From assembly GCA_033030425.1 (NCBI GenBank), contig JAUFSD010000003.1, forward strand, positions 930,001 to 994,000: a stretch of DNA of 64,000 nucleotides, written 5' to 3'. Below, in pieces: positions 1-11,400 of this stretch (position 1 is its first letter; the number at the start of each line of letters is the position of its first letter). This stretch comes from Verpa conica (lineage: Eukaryota; Ascomycota; Pezizomycetes; Pezizales; Morchellaceae). Position numbers and translations under genes: made by a program. A model generated the notes under the pieces. The model did no database searches. It saw only the letters and a list, made by a program, of their open reading frames with translations, and was not told the origin of the DNA.

Positions 1-578
1 GTAATTATGCTAAAAGTTGTGGTAGCGCAGCTAAGGTTGTACTGCAGAGAGTCTAATGGGTTAGATAATTTACAAGTGAAGTTCTTTATTAATTAGAGGT
101 TGAACATCAAACAGCTAGCGAATATATATATAGCACATATAGCGTGATTAGTTTTAGGTGATACAATTCATGAAAGGCAAATTCATTTCTAGATCAAGAT
201 GAGTAAATAGTAAATGTCTTTGGGTATACGATAAAGATTTATTATACTTTATATCTTGCACTCTCCTTTTAATTTTGTAGCATTCACATATCACTCGAAC
301 CACTCACAGTATATCACTCGATATCACAAAAAACTAAATTGTGGTAAAAACTGCTGAATTGATTGTATCGATATATGCTCCAAAAGAGAGAACCCTAAAC
401 CCTAATATGGGATGCCTTGCCCTGGACTCTTAAACACAGCAAATAGAGATACACGTAGCTCATATATGAAACCGTCCATCAGCTATCCTTATTACGAAGC
501 ATCTACAACATAAATAGAAACGTTTTATTACTACATGTAACTTCATTACTCATTAGTATGTCCTCTACAAAAAAACCA
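1..578. other. AT-rich flank without a recognised gene
   Basis: No reading frame of useful length and no recognisable protein or RNA signal is visible. It lies downstream of the stop codon of the minus-strand membrane protein gene and probably holds its 3' untranslated region. A short CCCTAAACCCTAA stretch near 393-405 is too short to be a telomere remnant. Confidence 0.6.
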
Positions 579-1966
579 TCAGCGCCGCAAACTCGAAGAA
601 GGCTGACCCCAAGCCTGTGTCTCCACACCCTGCCTTAAGCTCCCCTCCAGCGTGACGCTAAAATCTACAATATCAACCTCCTGAGAGATCTCAGTCATCT
701 TCTACACATAGGTTAGCCATACCAGATGGGGGCAGGGTAGAATACAAAAAACCAACCTCAACAATAAATTCATCATGCCCCACCCTATCGCGACCTCTCC
801 AGCGAGTGTTTTCCGAGATTCCGTATGAGTAGTCTACTTTCTGTACTTTGCTCTCACGAGTGTGGCGGGTGAAGCTGTATAGGGTCGGGGCGTTTGCAAC
901 TAGACATGCGGCGAAGCATTCAACCGATATCCACTGGTATTGTTAGTAGTTGGTATTTAGGGCTGGTAGTTGTGGGACTTGCCATTGATCGGGCCTCTTG
1001 CGTGCCGATTTGTAGACGGAGGATTGGTATGCGGATGATTGTAACGACGACTACGAGAAGTCCGACGGAGAAGAGGGTAGATAGTTCAATCTTTCTGTAA
1101 TAGGGTGAGTAGATAATAAGTGTAGAAAGTAGAGTAAGGGGGGAGTACTGTTTTCTCTGGAGTTTCGATTTGAATATTAAGGGGAGTGGGAGTATTATGA
1201 GTACGACGTCGGTCAGGATATTACTTATTCCTGTTGTAGGTAAGTATAACATGGTTCAAGCTTGCATTATATAGTGCATACCCATTATTAAGAGTTGAAT
1301 GGGAGCTCGAGCGCATTGCGACTCTGGGTTTGGAGTTAACTCCCCTTCACAGATTAGTAAAAGAAAACCGAGATCGGCCTCATAGTAAAAACTTACAATA
1401 TCTATTATAGTTAGTATAATAGTAAAACATCACCAACAGAAAAAAAGAGCCAACTAACCCCCGAAAAGGCCTACATTCCAAGAACGTCGAAAGAATCACC
1501 AGAATGAACGTCAGCCCCACAACCCACCGAAACACATTAATCACCCTTGGATACGGGTTCCGGTTCGCAACAAGCTTCATATAAAACCCAAGTATACATA
1601 TCTTCATAGTCCATAGGCTAACGAAATCAGCCCAGTAAACAAAAAAAACAAAAACATATGTACTCACAAACAAACAGACATAGCCCTACAAACCAAAACC
1701 AACTTACTACCAATAACCCTCTGTTCTATCTCACGCTGACTTGAGTTTTCCGGATCGGCCATCTTATTTGTCCCAAACACAAGAATAACATGTTCGACCG
1801 CAAGCCGTACTAGCAGCGGGATAGCAGCGGCACTCATCCATTTATCGTATAATTGTAACTTCTCCCCTCGAAAACGGCGGCACAAAAGACGAGTGGCGAT
1901 GACTATGAAGGCTAGAATTGTGGTAAGATATGTTACTATGAGGGCTTTGGGGTGCTCTAGTGTCAT
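579..1966 (-). CDS. Fungal rhodopsin-like / PTH11-type seven-helix integral membrane protein
   Basis: Plasma-membrane-type protein of the fungal rhodopsin-domain superfamily, often annotated as PTH11-like or integral membrane protein; ligand unknown. Seven exons on the minus strand join to 357 residues: 1966-1668, 1617-1459, 1401-1397, 1344-1282, 1230-983, 933-757 and 701-579. The sum is divisible by three. Visible family hallmarks are LWTMK in the third helix region, ECRPFRGYW followed by a Cys-containing extracellular loop (PNPESQC), a helix starting ISNILTDVVLI, and SVECFAACLVANAP in the last helix. The GYW is only produced if the 5-nt exon at 1397-1401 is used. The intron 934-982 has a GCAAGT donor. 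The start at 1966 is preferred; an upstream in-frame ATG at 2038 would add 24 residues. A specific receptor role cannot be assigned. Confidence 0.85.
1397..1401 (-). other. 5-nt internal micro-exon
   Basis: The minus-strand sequence reads AG|ATATT|GTAAGT, with a CTAAC branch-point-like motif about ten bases before the acceptor. Joining the preceding exon (ending GG), these five bases and the following exon (starting GG) gives Gly-Tyr-Trp, the conserved loop residues of this membrane family. The flanking introns are 57 nt (1402-1458) and 52 nt (1345-1396). Confidence 0.7.
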
Positions 1967-2669
1967 TACTGGAATCTGGGGGGTGAAAATCAGGAGTAAA
2001 TTATAATTCCTCCAGGAGTCTATTTGTACATGTGGCAAAGTAATTCTAGGCCTTCGAGTATCGGATAATAGCTGAGGTGGGTCACTTCTCCGCGATCAGC
2101 TAATATTAGGCGAGGATTAGTGGGATTGGTTATTTGGAATTCCGGATGGCGTAATTGGAGCCTTGTGGAGTTATTCTCGATGCTTGGGGATTGGGGTCGA
2201 TTGGTGTCGAAGAAATTCTATAAAAATTCATAGTCAATGAGTCCTACTAGACTATATCTGGTAAGACTTTATAAAAACATTCTCCGATTGTATTCTTATA
2301 GAGAATATGCCCTCCAATACTTACCTTCTTGAATCTCCTACCCGGCCGTTCCCCGATACCGGGGGGGGGGGGTTCGTTAAGATGTCCGAGACCAGAAAGT
2401 CCCATTTGATGTCATCCCTCTAGTGCGCCCCCACAGGTAAAAGCGTACCCACCTTACTAGCCAATGACCGACCACTATAACAAACGGGAAGCTTACATGT
2501 ATTTTGACGCCACTAATTGCTGTACAATCTCTCCATCACATCATAGAAAACTGTCTTACACACTATATGGAAGAAAATAAATGGTATTATGTACGTCCCT
2601 ACAGTATGCAGTGATGATTACAATCTTGGCCAAACTCAAAAGATCCTCTCCCCGCTATCGTTTCTCAAC
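1967..2669. other. Intergenic region upstream of the membrane protein gene
   Basis: Promoter side of the rhodopsin-like gene and 3' side of the AP-2 alpha gene. It holds a run of ten G at about 2361-2370. No further gene is visible. Confidence 0.5.
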
Positions 2670-5600
2670 TCATCTACCATTCCCAAAATCTGCTGGCGGT
2701 GACGCCAACGACAGTCTCTCTTCCATAACTTTCAACAGCATCGGCGGGACCTTCTCATCCGTTGCTCTAATTGTAATACGATACATCTATACCCCTCAAT
2801 TAGTCAAAGGAGCCAGACAGATCGGGAAAGCAGGGAATATCACATACCTTAGTTTCTAAATTCGGCTCTAACCTCAGTAAACAGCCAAACTTACCCCCAG
2901 CTGTGTGCAAGACGCTCGCCCCAACAACATTCTTACTATTCGGATCAACCCCATCCATAACCCCCCACTTAAACCCCTCCACTACCTTCTTTGTTCTCGC
3001 AACATCAATCACATTTCCCTTGACACTGATCCCAAACACCTTCTGGGCCTCTCTCGGCGCACCCCCAATCTGCTTCCATCGCTTGAAAAAGTCCTCACCC
3101 GATAACGCAGCGGGCTCCATAAACTTACTCGGGATCACTGGGAGCTTCAAAGTGAGTGCCTGGAGCGCGCCAGCAAGGTATGAGATACGGATAGTAGGGG
3201 CTTCGGTAAAGAGTGTGGTGGCTTCAAGCATGACTGTTTGCTGTGTTTGGCCTTCGGGTTGGACAATCGTATCAGGGATGTTTTGACACCTGACTGAGAG
3301 CTGCCCAGGAGCATTGTTGTTGACGGTTGTGGTGAAGGAGCCAATGGCGACGGAGGATTTATTGGTGTAGTATAGGATGATGCATCCCATGTGACCTCTA
3401 TACTCACTTCGTAGCCCGACCTGGATTTGGACGTCTTCATAGAGAACACCTTCAGAGCGGACAACGAGGCGGTTATAACCGACGCTCCAATCGGGGCTCA
3501 AGTGTGTAGTAGATGCAAGATTCAGCGGCTCCCTCTTTGCTGGCGTCCCTACACTATCACCATTTAGATCTAACCCGGCTAGCTCTTGGGTTGGTGTGAG
3601 AGCGGCAATACTATCCAGCCCTCCGCTCCGTGCGGTTGTCGGTGTACCGTTCCCGGCGTTTGTAAATGAGCGCTTCAAACCGGTATTGAGCGTGAGCTGG
3701 AACTCCTTGTCTGTATTTGCGTCCTTTCCACCAATGACCCATGTCCGCTTATCGCTTGTGCCTGCGTGTTTCTGGTGGAGCCGTGATAGTAGCGCTGAGG
3801 TGCGCTCGGGGAAGGGTGGCATCTCGTCACATACTGTACGCAGGAGATCATCGGTTGGGAGTGATGCGAGTGCAAGATACTCACATGCACGCTGCTGTAG
3901 TTCTGGGTCGAGCGTGTGAGAGTAGACATGGAAAACCTGTAGCAATTGTGGCTTGATTTCCGGGAACAAGTTCACAAACTTGATATAGGAGCTGAGGAGT
4001 ATCGCCCGAGTAGCGGACGAGCACCCATTGAACTTAGACTGCAGTGCCATAAACTGCTCGATTGGGCTGCATCCGGAGTTGTCGGCAATGAGATGCCCAA
4101 ACTCCCCTAGCAAATACCCTCCAATCTTCACTAACGTCTCATGGCACTGCATCCCCTTGACATGCTGTAATATATTCTGCGCTGCATAGACCTGCAGCTC
4201 CTCATTGTTTGTGACAATCTGAATAACCCTCTGCCACACCTCATCGCTCACGTGGTCCCCAGCCATACTAATGAGCCGCAGTGAGATATCAACGTACCAT
4301 TGAAACTCAGTAGCATACTTCTCCGTTAGAATGGCAATCTTCAACACCATCTCCTCCCTGATTGCAAAGTCTGCACTCTGGAGATACTTTAGCAGCTCAG
4401 ACACAATTTGCTGGGCATTTGTAGTATCGCACATGCTGTACAATAGATCGAGAGCCTTCCTCCGTACAGAAATATCACGGTCCCGGAGTGAGGCGATGAT
4501 AGTGGCTTGGTGCTTCTTGATAGGCTCTAGTGTCTCTGAGCGTGCAGCCAGATGGGTCATTGCCTCGAGACCGAGATAGCGCACATTAGTTTCCTTAGAG
4601 ACGATGAAGCGGCCGAGACGAACGGCGATCTGGGTCATTAGGCCGGTCTCGGAGTCGAGGTGGATAGCCAAGTTTATGGCTTCAAAGAGAACAGCATTTT
4701 GGGCGTTATTCTGCTGGACGTTCTTGGGCGCGTCGGATGCTGAGTCGAGAACTCTTTGTAGGGACTCCCGGATCATGTTTTGGACGTTTACGTCCTCTGT
4801 AAAAATGTTAGAAACACAGACATTGCACCTCCCGCATACTGGTATACATACCGGAAGGTGGGTAGTATTGCAGTAGCCGCAGGAGCTTGACTTGGATCCA
4901 TGGACAGGGAACTTTATAGTAGACATAATCAGATGTGTATTCATTATCCACAACCACTCTCTTCAGCCTGTGGGCTGCTTTGATGTAGCTGCCCTTGAAG
5001 GCATCTGGATTGTCTTGTACAAGTGCCATAACGAGTGAAGTCACGGAAAGCGCAACACCGAGGTCGGGGTCGTCCATTAAGGATATTATTCTCTCTGCCC
5101 ACTCATTCTGGATGATGCCGGGATACTTCCGGTACAGTCGGAGGAGCGTTAATGCCGCCTTCTTCTTGACGAACGATTTCGAAGTTGGTGAAATCAGTAG
5201 TCTGTGAACGTCTGGACTAAGAGCTTCACCCATCTCTCGTCCTCCAACGTTCGCAATTGCGTGTAATGCTAGGCAATTATTCAACTCATTGTGGTCTAGC
5301 AGATCCTTCTTGATAGAGTTCACAACTAGATGTAGAAAATCGTGTTTTTCATTGAGGAATAGGGTGACGGCTAGGTACCCAATCTGTTTCTCCGAGTACT
5401 TGACCGCGGAGATGAGGTTGACCGCTTCTAAATGGCCGAAGTCGACGTTCCATCCAAGGATGTAGATGTAGAGAAGCTACAAAAAAAAAGAGCGCTTTAG
5501 TAACCAAAGCTCAGCGTCGGAGGGTTTGGGCCGTGCTCGCTCATACCTTACAGACATACTTCTTTTTATGATACCCGTTCAAATTGCCATCTTTTGCAAA

Positions 5601-5908
5601 AATGTTAGTCTTCGTAAAGCAATCCCGGTGTAGCTAATCAAATCAATTGCAAATATGCCTGCCTTTGAACTTTTGTCTTGAATAGGATCAGTACACGAAT
5701 TTGTGAGGGTAAGTGAAGTGAGCGCGTGGGTGGCGGGACCGACCGTATATTTGCAAGCTCCTTATTAATCCTTTTCTCCTCCAGTTCTCTTGCTCTCGCA
5801 TTCCTGAGGTCTGCAATGAACTGGACCAACCCTATGCGCCCGCTTTCTTAGCTCAACCGAAACAGAGACCCGGGGGGCCAATGTTGACATACCACGCATA
5901 GACGACAT
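2670..5908 (-). CDS. APL3: AP-2 adaptor complex subunit alpha (alpha-adaptin)
   Basis: Large subunit of the AP-2 clathrin adaptor, which selects cargo and binds PI(4,5)P2 at the plasma membrane. Seven exons join to 950 residues: 5908-5893, 5831-5744, 5676-5663, 5590-5547, 5476-4852, 4796-2848 and 2786-2670. The sum is divisible by three. The N-terminus MSSMRGLVQFIADLRNARAR and the block DGNLNGYHKKKYVCK (PIP2-binding basic patch) are diagnostic. An Adaptin_N solenoid fills roughly residues 20-590. A linker and a C-terminal appendage follow, with the typical ear motif GCLLRLEPN. The last exon ends the appendage at a small platform domain. The second exon ends in NIR; the QKFK segment comes only from a 14-nt exon followed by a GC-AG intron. 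Identification is secure; the micro-exon is inferred from family conservation. Confidence 0.95.
5663..5676 (-). other. 14-nt micro-exon of AP-2 alpha followed by a GC-AG intron
   Basis: The minus-strand bases ACAAAAGTTCAAAG are preceded by AG and followed by GCAGGC. With CG from the previous exon and AT from the next they encode Arg-Gln-Lys-Phe-Lys-Asp, the residues expected between NIR and GNLNGY in fungal alpha-adaptins. No GT donor is available in this frame, so the downstream intron (5591-5662, branch point CTAAC, acceptor GCAAAAG) must start with GC. Confidence 0.7.
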
Positions 5909-8378
5909 CTTGAATGCTGTACCCTCGGATGACCGAACCAGAGCTCAGAATGGCGATTCGGGAGGGCTCTATGTGTAGATTTCTGGGGCGTTTGGGGCGC
6001 TGCAGTCTTGCGAGGTCTGAATTAGCTTTGGATTGGCGATTGACGATGAGCCAGGGAGGAAAAGGGAGAAAGTCATGCACATACGGTGTTCAGGGAGCTC
6101 TAAGCGTTGCTGTGTCCCTGCTCCTTTCTCACTCCCGGTTTACCCACTATGTCTCCGTAGCTTTATTACTGTATTCCTTTTTTAATCTTCTCTGCGTCGA
6201 TGATGATGGCTCAGCTGACCGAACAGTTGACTTGACGGTGGAGTGAGTGCCGGATCTAATGGGTTGAGAGACACCCGTAACCTGAAGGAAAGGAGTGAGG
6301 TGGAGGAGGGTAACCGACTGACCCCTGCGATATCTGTAATTGCTATCTATCTCGGATTAATAAGATGTGATTGAGGGGATATACTGTGTACAGTATTGCT
6401 ATACTATAGAGGATATTGTATATATACTAGGAGGTCTCACTGTCATCACGTGCCCCCGCGCTCTTGGTTGTGTATTTATCCAGCCTTTCACCGAGAGTTT
6501 CACCCGAGACGGAGATAAGAGGGTTCAAACTTGCCAGTTGGTTTCTTTTTATGCCCTAGCTTAGGCCACAATCACTAATAGGGAAATCAACGGGGTATTT
6601 GGACTTTGTAGCCTCATAATAAGAAATATCTAGGTAAATTATATAACGAATCTCGGATTGAGCGTCAGATAGACCCGGGACCCTAAGTAGACTTGTAACC
6701 TAACTATCTGCTACGGATTTATTATTCCTTGACCTTTCCTAATATGTATTCTCTCATAACTACCCTCCATTTTCGAGTGTTGGGGTGTTTCTAAAAGTTT
6801 TCGGACATTCTCTAACTAAGCAGTATAACTACCGTTACTCCTGCAAAAGAGTTATAGCCCATCAACACTAATGAAAATACAGAAAGGTGCCAAAAAAATG
6901 AATGTTATAGCATCATCACAACTGCCTGACTTTAAGATAAATGTTGTTTTTCTCGCAACAAAGTTTATACTGTCAAATTCTTGTATTCTTTTCTCACTTT
7001 CATTATCAAACTCACACACTATTCTCTACCATATAGGGTTACAGACCCACAGCCGAAGTATTCCGTAGGGGTGATACCAGGATAGTATACTAGAAGAATA
7101 ACTAAAGTCATTCTATAGAGGCTTCTTTATCAAATAGAACTGGTATAAGATAAAACGAACAGATGGTGTGTATATCATTTCTGAAAGCTAAGCCTCCACC
7201 GATGGTGATGCCAGTAATTCATCGTGTAATATTAAGCTATGACCCTGAAGTACTTGTACGAGATACTTAACCACCTCCAAGTCCATGAGAAAGTAGACTT
7301 CGATTGGCACTTTATCATTTCCACTATTACAGCTAATCGGATATTGAATATTCATTAGAGCTACCTAGCTAGAATCTCTATAACGGTACATCTTAATAGA
7401 TAGTTCATCAGTCTGAGTAGCTATTCTTTGATAACTTGATTATCGGGAGGTACATACTAAACTTTTTATCTAGTATGACGACCATAACCTTGTCTGAGGG
7501 GAATCCGCTGTCTATCATCGAGCTCGAATAAGATCTGACTGAGCTGCTGTCTCCGCCGATAAATTGAAGATTGTTGGTGGCGGGGATGAGTGTCCGTTGA
7601 AGAATAAAGACTTGAAAATTTACCTCTAAGGTCTGAAATCAGCTTATCTAAGCCTAGGGGAGTTCTGCTAACTCTTGCGTAGAGAATTGTATGTCGAGGG
7701 TTATTGTACCTTCTTTCTATTCCAGTGCCTTTTCCTTGTATTTATAGTAAGGTCCTACTTTATTCTCCGTTTCTGAAATCTGATTAGACAGACATATCCG
7801 ACTCTCTATTTCTGTTCTGTTCTGGTACCCGTACACCTGAGCTAAGTCTTATTACCCTACTCTCACTCACGCTCCGCAAAAAAAAAACCTCATTATAGAG
7901 CCCGTTACATTGCGGCACGCTGGCAACGGGAGCGTGGATAAAACACCAAAAAAGATCATAGAGGATAGCTACTATACATGTAGTTCTATTGTAGACGCAG
8001 TACAAACACTGTAGCCTTAGAGAAGCCGCTTTTGGGAGGATAATTATCCCTCAAATATTCTACTTAGTGGAATGAGCTTTAATATAAATATAGCTATTGA
8101 CACAGCGCATATTGTGAGAGTTCTATTCTAGCACAGATAGCAGAGCCTCCCACTATCAAGTGTGCATTTTATAATTTCCAGCTATTCACTATATATGTAA
8201 CCCCGGCAGCCACTGTAACACGGCATTTAAATATCCCCTGCTGCTACCAAAATGCTTATTTCATTAATCCCCTACGTTAAGAAACACGCAAGGAACCTTT
8301 ACCCCTCCCCCTCTAGAAAGAACTAAAACATAGTAATAACAAAAAAAACCCAAATATGAAAATTCACGATTTTACACA
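5909..8378. other. 2.5 kb AT-rich gene-poor region
   Basis: Upstream region of AP-2 alpha, continuing to the 3' end of the metallothionein-like gene. Short frames on both strands show no recognisable protein. An ATCACGTG sequence lies near 6445-6452. No terminal repeats or transposase remnants were seen by eye. Confidence 0.5.
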
Positions 8379-8825
8379 CTATTTCCTCGTAGTAAAATCA
8401 ATCTCCCCATCCCTCAGGCCCGCAGTAGGATTCTTCTCGCAGGTACCTGTAAGCCATACTATTAGTGCACATCTACCGCTTGGGAAAGAGAGAGGGTTGG
8501 GAACTTACATGCATCTGCCTTCCTCAGCCCGCACTCACACGTACTTCCAGAGATGTTATTCTCCTCCGCCGAGCGATCGCAGGTACACTCCTTCGCAGGT
8601 CGCATTCCTATTCCCCAATTAACACCATACACTAGACCAAAGAAGGAGAGGGAGAGGGAGAGAAAACTCACTACACGAACACCTAGCCCCCGAAAGAGTA
8701 TTCTCTGCTTCTGCCTTCTCACAATTACACCCCAATGCTTCCTTCTCCCCACAGGAACATTTTGCTTGTGCAGCACAAGTACATTCACCAGTGGTCTTTT
8801 TGCAGCAGGTTGTTGGGTGGACCAT
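8379..8825 (-). CDS. Cys-rich metallothionein-like protein
   Basis: Three exons (8825-8672, 8607-8509, 8446-8379) join to a 106-residue protein with 16 cysteines and no aromatic residue except one Phe near the C-terminus. The cysteines come as one CC pair and seven CxC pairs at about residues 7-8, 15/17, 23/25, 33/35, 49/51, 59/61, 75/77 and 85/87, spaced by 6-14 residues. Three related units of the type CEK(x)nENx(S)GxxCxC are visible, which suggests internal duplication. The start MVHPTTCCKK and the end DFTTRK match a family of ascomycete Cys-rich proteins usually called metallothionein-like. Expected role: cytosolic binding of Cu(I), Zn or Cd, and metal or oxidative-stress buffering. Both introns (8608-8671 and 8447-8508) split Cys-coding modules. 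A TATA-type box lies about 95 bp upstream, which fits strong inducible expression. Confidence 0.85.
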
Positions 8826-8826
8826 T

Positions 8827-9251
8827 TTGTATGTATTTTTTTAGAGAGGGTGGTTCTAGAATATTGTGTGCGGGGTGATTTGGTAATTATTATTTTCTTC
8901 TTTCACTGAAAGCTGTGGGTTTATATAGCGTTGATGGTCCAATGTACAGCCATCCATTGCTGACATTTGCTTAGAAACACAATGATTGTGATTGGTGTGT
9001 TGTGTTTCCGCTGTAGCCGGGGTTTGGTCATCGGTGTAGTAAGCAGTAGTAGGGGGAAATGACCGGATAGTGGGTTATTGTGTCTTTTTCTTTTGGTAAA
9101 TGATAAACTTGAATATAGCTACTTTTGAGTAGAAATCTGTGCTTAGAACCTCCTAGTGATAACTCCTGATACATTTATGAAAACTAAGTACCCACAAACT
9201 TTACTATCTACAGTTAATCTGCGCGGTATATACACCTCTTGGCCCTGCCTA
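8827..9251. other. Promoter region between the metallothionein-like gene and TRM1
   Basis: Holds the presumed promoter of the metallothionein-like gene and the 3' untranslated region of TRM1. No additional gene is seen. Confidence 0.5.
8919..8926 (-). promoter_or_regulatory. TATA box of the metallothionein-like gene
   Basis: The minus strand reads CTATATAAA about 95 bp before the ATG at 8825. The position suits a TATA-driven, highly inducible fungal promoter. A CCAAT element in the same orientation (seen as ATTGG on the plus strand) lies further upstream near 8992. Confidence 0.45.
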
Positions 9252-11400
9252 TCACTTTTGCCTCTTCCCAATCGGTTCTTCCTCCTTATCCTCCAACTCC
9301 ACACTCCCCCTCTTAACTCCGGTCCCAGCCCCCCCTACAGCCGGAACCTCCTTCTTCCCCTTCGCCATTGGTCCCCAATTTGCTGTTGGATTAACCTGGT
9401 ACCTCACCACTCCACTTTTCTTATCTTCATCCATCCCCAGCTTTTCATCAAACACCACCAGCAACTCCTTCAACTTCTTCTCCTCATCCGTCAACTCTCT
9501 CCCTCCCAGTCTTAAAATCTTGTACCCAGACTGCTTCTCCCCAACTGCACCATCCTTCACGGGCTTCTTCTCTACCCACCTCCTCATAACCTCCCATACC
9601 ACACTCCACGGCGCATCCGTCTTGATACTCGTTGGCTTACAGTGGCTACGGGCAACCTCATAACCTAGACCTTTTAGTGCGCCCCTGAATGCTGCTAACG
9701 GCGGTGATTCACAATGAAGTGTTTTTGCAAGCCGTGTAGTGGCGAAGAAGAAGGGAGAATTGGAGAGCGCTGGTGTGGACTCTTGGAGAGCAGTTTGTAG
9801 CATCCCTGTGATACGCGGGATGGTGCTATAAACAGGGGATGTGGGTGGTGGGAGGGAGTTTATGAGTGCCGTGATGAAGGGGGCAGAGTGGAGGGAGCCG
9901 GCGTACATTGGGCCGGCGAGCTAGTGGGTGTTAGAGGTGGCCTTTTTTAAACAAAATAAAGAATTCGTGTAAAGTGAGACTTGCATGCATAGGGAACCCG
10001 CACTCCCGACAATTTGAGCCAGTTGTAGGAGCACGAGATAACCCAAATTTAAAGAACGTCCCATCACCCTTTTTATTACGTTCCTCCTTACACCTCCCCA
10101 GTTTCTGCAGCACCCAACTACCGCATCCCTCATCGCAATTATACACCACCATACTCTCACTCGCCAGCTTCTTAACCCTCTCTGGGCTCCTCCGGATGCG
10201 CACAAATACTCTTGCATAGAAATCGATGCTCAGGGAGAGTAGCGGTTCCATCCAGGACCCGTATTTTGCTGCACACATAGCAATACTATTTAGAATCAAC
10301 CTAATTCCTGCTTCATGACACCATTCGCCCTTTACTGGGACGCCACCGTATAGTGCGAAGCATTTCTCGGAGTAGCCGGTAGATGCCCATACGCCTGCAT
10401 CAGTGCAGGTTATGGCTAAGAGACCACCATCACTGACGGCCTGGACAGCGGCGTCGAGGAAGGGGGAGGCAGTGCCGAAGGGATCTAGATCGATGACTTC
10501 GTATTTACCGACTACATGTTGGAGGTGTGGGATGGCAGAGGGTGTTGTGAGGCGGGAGTACATGTGGTGAGTTGCGTTTGAGAGGGTGACACTGATTTTC
10601 TGCATTGCTTCGTGCGGAGGGATTGGAGCGGGGTGTGGTGGGGAGGTGGTAGTGTTGTAGGTGATGTTTGTGTGGATTGAGGCGACGGCAGAGGGGTCGA
10701 GGTCATTGGCAGTTATGCAGGTTGCGGAGGGGATCTCAAGGGCATAACGGAGGGCACGGAGGCCAGTCGCAGAGAGGGCATCGAGTATTGTGAACTTTGG
10801 GGGAGTAGGGCGGCGGGGGTGAAGTTCTGAGGGGGTGGTTGTAGGTGGGACATCTGCGCTGGAGAGTATTTTTGTAATATCCATGGGATCTGCCTCCTCC
10901 GGAGTCCCTTTTCTTGGAGTCTCCTCTGCTTTGATGGAGCTCAGGGGCCCTTCAGGAGCTTGGACTCGCACTCCCTCTTCCTCTATATAAACCTCTGCAG
11001 TAGCTTTCTCATTGACATCTTTCCCTTTCCCTTTCGCCTTGTTCTTCATCTTCTCCTCCTTCTTTGCCCGCTTCTCCTCTAGAAAGATATCCCCGAAAGC
11101 CTTGATAGTGAGAACACTCAGGTCGCGATTGAACTGTTGAATCGGGTTATAAAACACCTCTCCCTGGACCTGAACCTCGTTCCCGGCTTTGTCCTTCTTT
11201 GTCGTCATCTTTGGGAACAGAACAGTCGCTTGACCCTCCGTGACCGCCATATAGCTATTCCCATCCTCGTGGAGGATGTCTTTTGCATTTTGTGGGACCG
11301 GCTTCTCCGGGACAGAGGCAGAGTGGTCACGTTTACCCATTGAGTCAGTATGATACAAACGTAGACGGAGGTAGAAGTAGCGGGGCGCCCGCGGGAGCAA
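9252..11400 (-). CDS. TRM1: tRNA (guanine26-N2)-dimethyltransferase
   Basis: Methylates G26 of most tRNAs to N2,N2-dimethylguanosine using S-adenosylmethionine. Two exons (11400-9985 and 9920-9252) join to 694 residues. The N-terminal TRM block (GNSYMAVTEGQATVLFPK, NRDLSVL) is followed by a charged Lys/Glu-rich insert. Next comes the Rossmann methyltransferase core with LDALSATGLRALRYALEI near residue 206, the SAM-binding acidic ANDLDPSAV, and the catalytic-type DLDPFGTASPFLD. A Cys-rich element (CDEGCG ... CRECGFPMH) lies at the exon junction. The join H|LAGPMY restores the conserved GPMY motif, and requires an intron 9921-9984 with a GCAAGT donor. The first 20 residues are Arg/Leu/Tyr-rich and lack acidic residues until Asp19; Met21 starts the nuclear-type form. 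This resembles the dual mitochondrial/nuclear starts known for yeast Trm1. Confidence 0.95.
9921..9984 (-). other. GC-AG intron in TRM1
   Basis: The exon ends ...CCC ATG CAT and the intron starts GCAAGT, with CTAAC and CACTAG at its 3' end. Phase-zero joining gives PMH-LAGPMY, which matches the family. No GT donor in the right phase exists nearby. Confidence 0.75.

Noticed and set aside
391..406. CCCTAAACCCTAA telomere-like repeat
   Set aside because: Only two units in unique sequence; a similar short match at 32203-32217 is simply eIF4G coding sequence.
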